From Impatiens glandulifera (lineage: Eukaryota > Streptophyta > Magnoliopsida > Ericales > Balsaminaceae), in assembly GCF_907164915.1 (NCBI RefSeq), contig NC_061863.1:67013364-67077363 (forward strand): DNA of 64,000 nucleotides, given 5' to 3'. Of the stretch, positions 1 through 10,672 are shown piece by piece. Numbering within the stretch: the stretch's first letter is position 1; the number at the start of each line of letters is the position of its first letter. The translations under genes were made by a program, and so were the position numbers. Below the pieces are notes generated by a model. That model had not been told where the DNA came from, did no database searches, and worked only from the letters and a program-made list of their open reading frames with translations.

Positions 1-1239
1 ACCTTTCACAGCACGTAAGCTCCACTTGCATGTCTCATCCATACATTTCACATACCAAAGATGTTTTCGAGACTTTTTCACTTTGAATTCAAAATGATAA
101 GTCATCGCATATTTATATAGCGTCAGTTGAAGTTCTTTTTTAGTATCAAATAACGTACCGACTTCCAATACGGTTTCACTAGTTAACGCCAATGCAAATG
201 AAGGGTCTGTCGGTGATACGTCTGTAGGGTCTGTCGATGGTGTGCCCATTGACGCTCTTGCACTAGATGGTGTACCCATTGACGCTCTTGCACTAGATGG
301 TGTACCCATTGACGCTCTTGCACTAGATGGTGTACCCATTGCTCTTGCACTAGATGGTGTACCCATTGGTGTAGGTATTGACCGGTGCGGCGTGCGTGCA
401 ACTACTGATGCAGGACTAGTAGTAGCTTGGAAATCACTAACCCGTTCATAATTAAAGTCAATAACGCGTTCATGATTAATCAGTTCATGATGAGCTCGTT
501 CATCTTCTTCTCCTCCTCCTTCATTATCACTTTCAAATAAAATCTGTTGAGAAACAACTCGAGAAACAACGCCGGGTATACTTTTTTGAGTAATGATTGG
601 TAGTGTAGTATCTTGACTTGGGTACTTCTCTACTAATGAGACACAAAGTGGTGACGAAGATGACGAACTTCGACCCGATATCAACCGTGATAAGTACATG
701 CCCACATCTTTATCTCCCTCAATAACAACAGGGGGAAGTTTTGCAGAAGGATCATACATGACTTTAATCACTAAATCATATGCAGACTTTTGCACGTTAA
801 TCGTCTCATAGATTGTATCAACTAATTGAGCAAATGTAGTACATTGAGGTATATCCATGGTTTTGCATGATTGTGCAGAGAAAGACCTGGTACCATTGGC
901 TGCAATTTGCCACTCTCCATTGTACACAACAAATACGTCAGCAAATACTTCAGCTGCAATTGAAAAAATTATAGTATCAATCGAGAGACACCGTAATAAT
1001 GAAATCAAGTAATAGTTATAAAGGGTCTGGGGTGCGTTACGCATCTGCGTTACGCAACTACGTGACGCAACTGCGTTACGCAACTACGTGACGCAACTGC
1101 GTTACGCACCCGGTTTCCGCCGCGACGGTGGCATTCCACCTACTCATTCACTAATCACTACACCCTAACCTAACAAACAAAGCAATCCAAGAGATAAATG
1201 AAGAAGGAGAAGAATACCTGTAGCAGCAGAAAGAGACAT
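1..1239 (-). CDS. MULE (MuDR-like) transposase, N-terminal part, cut by window edge
   Basis: Two exons are visible. Exon 1 is 1239-1218 (starts MSLSAAT) with a GT donor at 1217; exon 2 runs from 953 to the window edge after a TTGCAG acceptor. The splice joins in phase (G|CT = Ala) and the frame stays open for about 325 residues. The first ~100 residues contain a small beta-rich segment seen at the start of many plant MULE transposases (around VFVVYNGEWQ and FAQLVDTIYETI). A Ser/Glu-rich linker follows, then a decapeptide repeat, then the MuDR DNA-binding segment (VGTLFDTKKELQL ... HLWYVKCMDETCKWSLRA), which ends at the edge. The DDE catalytic domain and the zinc knuckle would lie outside the window. 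The visible part has no frameshift or stop, so the gene may be intact. Family call is firm; whether it is active is unknown. Confidence 0.8.
236..352 (-). repeat. 30-bp in-frame coding minisatellite in the MULE transposase
   Basis: Four consecutive near-identical units start at 236, 266, 296 and 326. The fourth is 27 bp because it lacks one GAC triplet, and a partial unit follows. In the transposase frame each unit encodes a decapeptide of the type ASMGTPSSAR; the short unit loses one residue. The repeat length and the deletion are both multiples of three, so the frame is kept. Confidence 0.9.
1033..1108. repeat. Six copies of an 11-bp palindromic motif, 13-bp period
   Basis: The motif TGCGTNACGCA (perfect dyad around N) starts at 1033, 1046, 1072 and 1098. 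A one-mismatch form beginning TACGTG starts at 1059 and 1085. Two more perfect copies lie outside this block at 1413-1423 and 1433-1443. The six-copy block sits inside the first intron of the transposase gene; the other two lie upstream of its start codon. Confidence 0.9.
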
Positions 1240-1380
1240 GGTGAAGGAAGAGAGGATTCCGCCGTCGTCTTCGTCGATCGGTGGTTCGGTTTTTTAGAGA
1301 GAAGGAGGAGAAGGGAAGTGAAGAGGGAGAAGAAGAAAGAAAGAATGAAAAGAACTGATCTTTTTTTTCTTATATAGTAA

Positions 1381-1407
1381 GGGCATTGTGGACTTTTCAC
1401 AATGCCC
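1381..1407. other. Perfect 10-bp stem, 7-nt loop inverted repeat
   Basis: GGGCATTGTG at 1381-1390 is exactly complementary to CACAATGCCC at 1398-1407. It lies between the transposase start codon and the two outer copies of the palindromic 11-mer. It may be a subterminal MULE structure or a nested footprint; the sequence does not decide. Confidence 0.75.
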
Positions 1408-1498
1408 TCAGGTGCGTCACGCAACGGGAGGGTGCGTGACGCAACGGGGGTATTTTCGGCAGAAAAATGTTTGGGGGTCACCAGCGCTATAAAAATCT

Positions 1499-1582
1499 TG
1501 GGCCCGCACCATCGGCTATTAGGCCCTATTTTGGGGTCATTTCCTCAAATTTCCCTCTGTTAAAGCCCTTTCAAAACCCTAG
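1499..1582 (+). promoter_or_regulatory. Site II element and telo-box upstream of FLN2
   Basis: A TGGGCC site II core is at 1499-1504 and a telo-box AAACCCTAG at 1574-1582, just upstream of the FLN2 start codon at 1596. This pair is known from promoters of plant genes for translation and organelle gene expression, which fits FLN2. A second GGCCC follows near 1522. The transcription start is not determinable from sequence alone. Confidence 0.55.
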
Positions 1583-1595
1583 TTTTTTGCTTGCA

Positions 1596-3796
1596 ATGGC
1601 TTCTTCAACTTGCCCTCAGTTCCTTCATCTACCCAGGTTCTCTGTTTCTTCTCTGTCATTCCATTACTTCGTCTTTGTTTTACTTAAAAATGAGATTTGA
1701 TTTTCATGTATCATCATAAACCTTAATAATAATCTATGCGTGATTTGAAACTACATGAAATTGAGCTGAAACCGGAGATTTATCGTCCTCGAATGCGTTC
1801 GTTAAGGCGAATTGAAAATCTGCTTATGAAAAACATCTCCAATTTCTGTTCATACAAGCAGGTGGCGTGCAAACTATCCTCCCTTTTCCTCGACGAACTT
1901 TCTTCAGCTTCAAGATTTTAGATTTCCTAGAAAATTGAGTCTCTTAGTTGCTGCCAGGAAGAAAGCTTCCGATTCCCTGGCGCAGGAGGGATTGAATTTG
2001 AATGAGGAGATTGTTGAAGATAAAAAACCAGCTAAAAGAGGAGCTCCCAGAAAAAGTAGGAAGAAGGTTGAAACAGAATCTCAAGATCTATCACAGGTCA
2101 GTGAAATTATCAATGATGCAGATTCTGAACCCGTTGAAGAAGAATCCAGGAAACCCCGAAAAACTCGAACTAAAGGTATGTATGAATTATGATGACAGAA
2201 TTCCAGCTTATTATATATCTCATCAATCATAAAAAGATAATCTTGCAATTTCACGATGCAGCTAAATCTACTTCTAGTGGATTGACAGAGGAAAAAGTTG
2301 AGAAAAAGGTAACAAGGCGGAGGAGAATCAATAAAAACAGTGATGAACAAAAGGAGGAAGAAGAAGTAGGAAAAGAAGAAGAAAGAAAAGAAGAAGTAAG
2401 CTGGTTGGAACAGAGTGTTGATGGTGAAGATGATCTTTTCGTTTTAAGTGATGGTGAAGAATCCGATGATCAGGATGATCTAAACCTAGATAAAGATGAT
2501 GATGATGACATAAGTTCAACTTACGAATGGCCTCCTCTTGTTTGTTGTTTTGGTTCTGCTCAACATGCTTTCATCCCATCAGGAAGGCCAGCAAATCGAC
2601 TTGTAAACTACGAAATTCAGGATCGAATGGCAGATGCAGTCTGGATTCCCGAGAAATTCGTTAGAGCTCCAGGTGGATCGGCAAGCAATGTTGCCCTAGC
2701 TCTAGCGAGCTTGGGGGGTCGAGTTGCCTTCATGGGAAGCTTAGGTGATGATGATTATGGTCAGTCCATACTGTATCTCTTGAACATTAGCAATGTCCAG
2801 ACTCGATCAGTTCGAATTGACAGTGGAACAGAAACAGCTATAACACACATGAAAATCGCCAAGAAAGTTGGAGGCGGATTGAGATCGACATCTGTCAAAC
2901 CCTCTGCAGAGGATTCGTTGTCAAAGTCAGATATCAATATCGATGTTTTAAGAGAGGTTAGATTATAATCTATTTGGTGTCATGAAAATGAAGGCTCATT
3001 TAGATCAGTTGCTTAAATTTTCTGTATGCATTGCAGGCTACTATGTTCTATTTTAATACATTACCAATTCTTGATCGGAAAATGAGATCAACTACAATGA
3101 AAGCGATTAAGATCGCAAAGAAGCTGGGGGAGCTTGTATTTTACGACGTTAACCTTCCAATGCCGCTGTGGCGATCTGCAGAAGAAGCTAAATCGTTTAC
3201 ACGAAAGGTCTCGGTTCTTGCTGATATTATTGAGGTTTCCAAACAAGAATTGGAATTTCTGTGTGGGATTAAAACGGAAGAGAAATTTGATACTAGAGAC
3301 AACGACAGCTCTAAGTTTGTTCATTATCCACCCGAACTGATTGAACCGATTTGGCACGAAAACTTAAAGGTGTTGTTTGTAACAAACGGGACTTCTAAAA
3401 TACATTACTATACTAAGGAACATAATGGTTCTTTTCGAGGAATGGAAGAGGCGCCAATCAGTTCTTTCAATAGCGAAATGTCTGCTTCTGGGGATGGAAT
3501 TGTCGCAGGTATACCTTTCGTTTTTCTACTGCTATTGCAAGATTGAACCTTTTCTTATACGGGTTGATTCTACAGGTTTGATGAGGATGTTGAGTGTTCA
3601 ACCGCATCTAATCAATGATAAAGGATACTTGGAACAAACCGTGAAGTATGCGATCAACTGTGGTGTTATCGATCAATGGCTGGAGACGAGGAAAAGAGGC
3701 TACCCGATTAAAGAAGGTATGGATGAAGTTCCTGACGAAAACGGCTTAATGTCCATCACCGAGAGGGAATACAGAACGCCGGTTCGAGTAAGCTGA
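1596..3796 (+). CDS. FLN2: Fructokinase-like 2 (pfkB family), plastid
   Basis: Five exons join in phase: 1596-1636, 1862-2175, 2262-2956, 3037-3508, 3576-3796, giving 580 residues. The order is a plastid-type N-terminus, a long Lys/Glu-rich charged region (about 50-200, including KKPAKRGAPRKSRKK), then the pfkB fold from WPPLVCCFGSAQHAF at about residue 207 to the C-terminus. APGGSASNVALALASLGG and SASGDGIVAG are the substrate-side and nucleotide-side motifs. In FLN proteins the sugar-kinase activity is lost; they act with thioredoxin z and the plastid-encoded RNA polymerase in chloroplast transcription. The Arabidopsis protein, as I recall it, carries roughly 30 more residues after the ITEKEYRT segment; here the frame stops soon after ITEREYRTP, so the tail is short or an extra exon was missed (a GTAAGC donor-like site overlaps the last codons at 3787-3793). 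FLN1 is less likely given the charged N-terminus. Confidence 0.88.
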
Positions 3797-4021
3797 ATTT
3801 GTTCGAGAACAGACTATTACGCATAATTCTTGAATATTTTGGAATTTTTTTGAAATCACCAAAATGAAATTATATTATATTAGCTTACATATCACACAAA
3901 TTTCAAATAATCTTGTGAATCTATTCTTCTCAAAAACATCAAACATTGATTTGAATTTTCCTTATGATGATCATATTATTAGACTACCATTTAGATTCAC
4001 AAGAAAAGGATCAAGTTCCGA

Positions 4022-4982
4022 CTATTGAGGAAATTGAAAGCCATCGAGTTTGGATGCAGCCGGCTGATCAAGAAACCAAACCAACTTCCCTTTGGTCGGT
4101 TTAACCAACTTGGAGGGAAGTTTGTGTCCATGGACATCATTATCATCATCATCATCATCAATTGACAAATGCACTGCCTGAGCTTTGTCTGCTCCGGCGA
4201 CTACAACCGCCACGTTCGAGGCGGAGTTGATGACGGGTAGAGTGAAAGTGATTCTCTCCGGCGGTGGCTCAGGAGAATCTGTTATGTAAGTTACCCACTG
4301 ATCATTGTCCTCTTCCAAGATTGGGTGATTTGGGAACAGAGAAGCCACATGCCCATCCGATCCCATTCCTAGGAGAATCAAGTCGAATTTCGGGGAATCG
4401 CTAATATCAGAGACCGCGATCAAACGCGTTCTCACGAGTTGCCTGATGACAAATTCGTAGTTCTCAGCCGTCTTCTCCGCAGAAACAGTATCGTTTATCG
4501 AATGTACATGGCTAGGAACAACGGGAACCTGCAAGTAAATTTGAATAAATTTGAAAAACAATCCATTGGAGAAACATAATTGAATCAATCACCTTAGATA
4601 GAAAACGATCCTTGGCAAGCTTATAATTGCTGTCGACGTGAGTTTTGGAAACAAGACGTTCGTCAGCCCAGAAAATGTACCATTTGGACCAGTCTACAGT
4701 CTTGTTATAAGGAGCTTCACAGAGTTTTCTAATGGGGAAATGAATGAATTAAACACAGATATATGATGATATGATGATCCAAAGAAGAAGAAGAAGAGTT
4801 TATTATTACCGGAGCAATCCAATGAGAGAACCGCCGGATAATGCGATAGCGAAAGCGCCTCTGTGTTTAACAGAGGTCTCCGATAAATCGGCAATGTAAT
4901 CTGCTAAATCTCTACGGAGTTCATCCAAATTCTCGTGAATGCGCAATTCTGCACCATTTCTGCAACCAACCATCATACCCAT
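4022..4982 (-). CDS. 6-phosphogluconolactonase, cytosolic type
   Basis: Exons 4982-4810, 4728-4593 and 4528-4022 join in phase to 271 residues. The enzyme hydrolyses 6-phosphogluconolactone to 6-phosphogluconate, step two of the oxidative pentose phosphate pathway. Family signatures are [15 protein letters not shown] near residue 50, the WADERLV segment, and the diagnostic [13 protein letters not shown]. There is no N-terminal plastid extension before [13 protein letters not shown] and no C-terminal peroxisomal signal (the chain ends in FQFPQ), so the cytosolic isoform is most likely. An unusual run of Asp (GAC/GAT codons, 4136-4164) adds an acidic loop after [11 protein letters not shown]. 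The gene is tail-to-tail with FLN2, with about 225 bp between stop codons. Confidence 0.9.
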
Positions 4983-7900
4983 TTCTTTGCTTCTTCAAAA
5001 CCAATTCATTATGTTAATATATATATATACACCATGAAAACATTACATTTTAATAAATAAGAGACAGACTGATGAGATGAGATGAGAGAGAAAACCTTAG
5101 GAAGCTAGTAGCTGCTGATGAAGAAGATACAAGATCATATGGTTATGATCAGCATATATATATATATAATTCAATTTATAATAAATTCATTTTTATTAGA
5201 GATTTTAGAGACAGGGATTAAAGTTTATTTTAAATAGTTTTTTTATTAAATAAAATAATGTTGAATTATCAATTGAGATTTTTTAACGATTTCAAACACT
5301 GAATTGACCAGTCTCTACTCTAACTCCTCAATTTTAGAGAATCTATAGTTTTAGATAATTGATAATCCAAATTATATAATTTTAAAGATAATAAGTAATT
5401 AAAATTTAAAATACAAATCTTTATTTTGTATAATTTTATTGATAAAATGTATTTAATTCAATAAGTATATATTAGATTTAGTTGAATTATACCACTTACA
5501 ATTGTAGGTTTTAGTTCTATTTTTTTAATTTAAAAATAAAGTTCTTTCTACTTTAATTATAAATTACTTGTTTAACATTTTTTTTTGTCCATCTTTTGTG
5601 CCTTCTCAAGTTATCATACATTCATACTTAATAGTTGTAATTAAACATAGATTTATATTTGTATTGTACTGAATTTAATTTAAAAAATAATAAAAAAAAA
5701 AGAAACTTGAATAAATAACTATTTTAACTTTGTTAGCTTCCACGTGCATCCATTCAATGAAAGTGTGAAGAGAGAGAAAATCTGACTTGGTTCCTTAAAT
5801 ACAGCTCCCTTCATTTCTTCTCTCTCCTCAATAAAAAAAATAAACTGCATTTAATTATTAATTGTTTATAAATATTTTCTCTAAATAAAAGGCATATCTA
5901 ATCATCATTTAGATAAATTCATCTAGTAAATCCTTTTACCTCAATTTTTAAAATTATATAAAGTAAAAAATACACTATTTTGTTGCAAGGTACAAATTTC
6001 ACAAATAATTGACCCGTTAAATATTTAAAAAATAAAATATATATAAAATATTATAACCTAAAAATTATAAAATATTAGTACATTATGTCCTAGGAATGGT
6101 GGACAGTCTAATTAACAAGAAAAAATACTTAATTAAAATATTTAAAGTGTTTAAACTTTACATTAAATTGTTCTTAATAAACTTAAAAAAACTACTCTTA
6201 ATTATAATATTTTAAAATAATAAATATTAAGAGTTTTAAACCTGTAATCTAAAGAAAAAACTATCATTAAACAATACTAGCATGTAGCATCGTGTAAATG
6301 TAATTATATAAAAATTGAAAATAAAAATTATGGTTAAAATGAGATAGCTTTAATTTACTCACATATATATTCAAATTAACCACAACTCTCGATCCCGACA
6401 ATCTGACACTTTGAAAATTAAGCATCATTATATATATATATATTAAAAAGTTGAACTTATTTTAAAACGTCATGTGTTCATTAAATTTGGTGTTGAATTT
6501 AAAAGATAAAGTCTTATTAGCCTAGTTGATTAAAGAGTTATATTTGTTTTTGTTATGTTGTAAATTTGAAACATATTTATAGCATTTTTTATTTTATTTT
6601 TAATTATTTTAAATTTATGTGCGGGTCAACTCACAATCCGACCCAAGTATCTATTTACTTTCACAAATATATCCAAATTAACCACAGAAATCGACCCGAC
6701 AATCTGGACACTTTAAAAATTAAGCATATTTATAAATTATTTGATGTAACTCAAATAATCTACATTAATTATTTCTAAATGAACTCATTTTTTTGCTAAA
6801 GTATTTTTATGTGAACTTAGTCCTTATTTGATCTTGACAATGCACTATTATACTCTCACAAGATTAATAAATGGGGCATTTTGATTTTGTATTATTTTCA
6901 GAACTCTTAATATTTTATTTTATTTTTAAAGGTAGCAACAATTGGGACCAGTACTGACTTTTGAGGGGTAGGAGTTGGGTGGTTGATTAAAACTGAATGG
7001 ATAAGATTGTTCAATGTGTCATTTAAGTAAGTGGGTTTTGTGGCATGTGATTGTGATAATTGTAAATTAAATTAATAGTTTTTGGTTCTTATTATTATTA
7101 TGATAAATTATATTGATGTTCTTTTTAATGATGGTCTGTTGTTAGAGGCACCATTGTTCATTGCCTTTCTCATGATTGTTGCTTCTAATTTTATTTTATT
7201 TTAATTCAGATTGTCCAATAATCAAATATTTATAAATGAAACTCACTTAATTACAATTATTTTTCATTATAAAAATACTTAATGAATTAAAAGTTACTCT
7301 CATCATGGCCTCCATTCTTGTAGTTTATATAATTTAATTAACATTGATGAATTATTCTTGATAAAAAATTAAATAGTTAAAGATATTAGTGACTTTATTT
7401 AATGGTTATTCAATGCAATTTTAAATGTTCTCATATCATTTCAAATCTTATCATTTCTCCTACTGGAATAGTGACTTTGATGTCATTCACAGTATTTGGT
7501 TAACTATATTATTTTATAAATCATTGTAATGACTTTGAACAAAAATAAAAATTGTAAAATTTTAATAATAATATAGCTAATAAAAACTCATTAAGAATGT
7601 GTCTTGAATGAAAATTGAATAATTTTCTAATAAAAAAAATCAGATAATCAAATTTATAACAAAAAAAACAAGATGATAGTATTGACCCTTTTTTTATCTT
7701 GCTTTATTTTATTTTTCTATGATCACTTGAGTGATGTTTCCATTTGTGGGGTTCTTTGTTTGCCTTCAAATTGTTATTATTTCAATTAAAAGCAAAAACA
7801 AGCCCTAGACCTATGTATATATAGTATTATAGCTAGATTCCTTAGGCTTTATAGTTAGGGGCCAGATTGTTTGAGCTTAAAATATGCTTTTCAATTTTTC

Positions 7901-9826
7901 ATCATTTTTTTAAATAATAAAATTAAAATAAAGATGGGCATTAGATAAACCCTACCCAACATATTTTGTCCTTATTAGGAACAATATAATATAGTACATA
8001 GACAACTTCCTTTGTAATCAATATATTGAAATTTGCTTTATTCATATTTCTATTTATGTGGTAGACATCATTCAATCCCAAGCACATGCAAATATATAGT
8101 TAATTTTCCGTCATTTTCTCTTGTACTATCGTGTCAAAACAACTCATATATAACTTTATCTGTTTTGTGACAATTTTATTATTAATAAAATAAAAATAAT
8201 AATAATAAGAGATGATTTGAAATCTTTGTTAAATAAAAAAATGATACAAAAGTGGGCAAACTAACCAATGGGAAAAGTAAGCGTGTGGGCTTCTCCAACA
8301 ATAGTAAATTAATTTCCAAAAGTCATAATTAGGTTATGAAAATTCTATACAAATCCTAATCTTTAATTAGCTTATGAAACTGATCAACTCTAGTTGATTC
8401 CTACCTAGCTAGCTACCTAGGCATTATTATTGTGTTATTCTTTTACCCATTAATTTAAAGTCAAAGTTTAATATTATTACTTTTGTTTTTGTTCAAATAA
8501 AGTTCATTATTATTTTTCTAATACTAATATCAAATTGAAAACACAATTTTAACATTAGGTTATCACATTTGGTTAAATTTGTTCTTAATAGTATTAGTTT
8601 GACGATCAATACAATAAAGATAGAGACAAAAAAAAAATGTTTACATAACTATATATAGTTGTCCTTCTTGTTCTATTTAAATAATTTATGATTATTATAA
8701 AAAGTTATGATTCATGGTCATTTTGAGAAAGTGATTTTTTTTTTTAAATAATTATTTTAATATTTTAATTAATAAATAATAAATGAAATCATACTATAGT
8801 CCACAAGTTTCAAATTTCCAAATAAATTATAAACAAATAATGTTGGCTCACTTCAATAACTTCTCTAGCATTTAAGGATGTCTCAATTTATTAAATTATT
8901 TTTTTTTATCGAGGTTTATTAAAAAACTTGTGATTTGGTTGTGATGATCTTATAAAATGATGGATCCATTGAATTTGAAAAAAGTTGTTTCAAACACTTT
9001 AGCATTAAAACCAGAAAAGATATTAAAACGCATCATATAAGGCTAAAATTTTAACATTTTTAATTGTATAGAGTTCTCATACAAAATAGACTATCAATAA
9101 GGGAGAAAAAATAAGAAGAAATTGATGTTTTTTTAACTAATTAAATATGACATTTAATTATTACATACTAGAAAAAAAAAAAATTGTTATAAGTTAGAGT
9201 CTCATATTTTTATGACAACAACAAAAGTTAAACCCAAATAATAATTGGTCATTTTTTTAAATTTAAATAAAAACATAAAGTTAGTTAAAAATAATAGAGA
9301 TGGACATATCCATGTGACATAGGAATAGCTCTTTCCAAACTATTAGATTGATGTGCACAAAAAAAGATGTCCATTCCTTTCCTTGTGGACCTACCCTACC
9401 CCCCTTCACCCTCTCTTTTTTATCAAAATAAAATAAAAATAAAAAAAATCAATAACTATTTTATCTGTTTCTTACCTATACAATTTTAAATCAATATATT
9501 TTGGATTGTTTCAGTTTCAGAAACAACCTACCACACCTAATAAACCTAAAAAAAGAGATTTTTTTTATAAAAAAAATTGTGATTGCCAAATATGTCAATG
9601 TAAGAACATGAGACTATATGCTCAATCAAACACAACTTCAACACTCACATTCTTAAATGGGGGGATATGCAGATAATAGCAAATTCATAATTGTCTTTCA
9701 ATAGAATATAAAGCTCCTCTGATTTTGTTTTTCAATGGAGAAAATCAAGCATAGAAGTAAGAGTAGTACAGATTGTTCCACATTACATTGATTGATCCGA
9801 AGAAGAAGAGCTTGCAATTGAACTTT
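4983..9826. other. AT-rich intergenic region
   Basis: The first ~150 bp is the likely 5' UTR and promoter of the lactonase gene. The rest has no open frame with recognisable protein similarity. It contains poly-A/T runs, short (TA)n tracts near 5020, 5155 and 6430, and the old tRNA-like repeat dimer near 6.4-6.7 kb. I see no RNA gene. Confidence 0.6.
6370..6728 (+). repeat. Degenerate dimer of the ~293-bp tRNA-like repeat
   Basis: The sequence repeats the landmarks of the 56.3-57.8 kb array: the CAAATTAACCACA block occurs at about 6373 and again at about 6674, so two units lie about 300 bp apart. The A-box-like TAGCCTAGTTGA is at 6518-6529 and the eroded B-box ATTTGAAAC at 6564-6572, with 46 bp between their starts. 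It is much more diverged than the main array, so it is an older dispersed copy. Confidence 0.75.
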
Positions 9827-10672
9827 TCACTTTCCACCGCCAAAGAGGTAATCTAGGGAAGATCCACCGCCCGGAGCTGCATGAACCTTAGTCGAGGGTC
9901 GATCCTAATTCATGAAGACAATCAGATAAATGAGATATTATAGGCTTGTACTTTATTATTCCATATCTTTTCATTCATCGCGACATCTCATATTAATCAA
10001 ATTATCAACCAAAATATCTTTATTGTTTTTCTTTAAAAAGATTCAATATATTAATACCTTTAAGTTCTCATACCCAAATAACCCACTTTTTCATAACCTT
10101 GTTAGGTAGTGAGTTATTTAAACAAACAGGATTTTAAAACAAATTATGATTTTGAGGAAGTGAGATTTCTTGGTAAATAATTCAAAAGGTTATAATGTTT
10201 GATTAGGTTGATATTATTTAAATAATCTCAATCGAACAAGGCCCAAGTTTAAAGGATATTTAGTAATTTAACTCGTGTTTTTTCATTTTTTTCGAAAATA
10301 ATCAACATCAAGCAATTGTTAAGTATAATGATATGACAGTAAAAAGGAAGTGGAAGTGAGTTGACATACAGTGAGAAAATTGCCAGTATTTTGCCCATCT
10401 GCCCTGGTGTAGTTATTGGTGGTGCTGCTATGAATTCCAGCCGGAATCTGCTTGCTGGCATCTATTACAGGTGCGGGTTGAGAAGATGCAGCAGCAACAG
10501 CAGGAGCAGCGGTAACAACCCTGTTGGAAGAAGGCCTGCCAGCAGCCTCAATCTCAGCACTTGAAGTAGGTTTTCTTTCATTAGCAACGGCAGGTTTTGG
10601 AGAATCTCCTCCTCCACCAAATAAGTATCCCAAAGAACTTTGTCCTCCACCAGCACTCACTCCGCGATTCAT
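9827..10672 (-). CDS. SPIRAL1-like microtubule-associated protein
   Basis: Exon 1 is 10672-10370 and exon 2 is 9904-9827, joined in phase at ACT|GAT, giving 126 residues. Members are small proteins that bind cortical microtubules and control anisotropic cell growth. The N-terminal signature GQSSLGYLFGGG and its C-terminal echo GGGSSLDYLFGGG, ahead of the stop, are both present, with a Pro/Ala-rich linker and NNYTRADGQNTGNF before the second repeat. These repeats are the microtubule-contact elements in the family. Length is normal. The intron is 465 bp and its sequence near 10.05-10.25 kb resembles an eroded Tourist-type MITE. Which paralogue (SPR1 or SP1L) cannot be decided by eye. Confidence 0.92.

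Larger units (their letters stand above)
1..1460 (-). mobile_element. 5' part of a Mutator-like element (MULE)
   Basis: The segment holds the N-terminal half of a MuDR-type transposase gene and, upstream of it, a short-repeat-rich non-coding region (palindromic 11-mers and a perfect hairpin) of the kind found near MULE ends. The element runs off the left edge, so the other terminal inverted repeat and the target-site duplication cannot be seen. The right limit is approximate: CpG-rich repeats stop at about 1450 and FLN2 promoter-like sequence starts at about 1499. It could also be a domesticated MULE-derived gene instead of a mobile copy. Confidence 0.7.

Noticed and set aside
236..352. CRISPR-like direct repeats
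   Set aside because: There are no spacers; units are contiguous and coding, and the genome is a plant's.
183..401. Open frames with repetitive protein on both strands
   Set aside because: They are other-frame readings of the 30-bp minisatellite that lies inside the MULE transposase exon.
10361..10564. 67-residue plus-strand frame
   Set aside because: It is the antisense of SPIRAL1-like exon 1, which has clear family motifs and splice sites.
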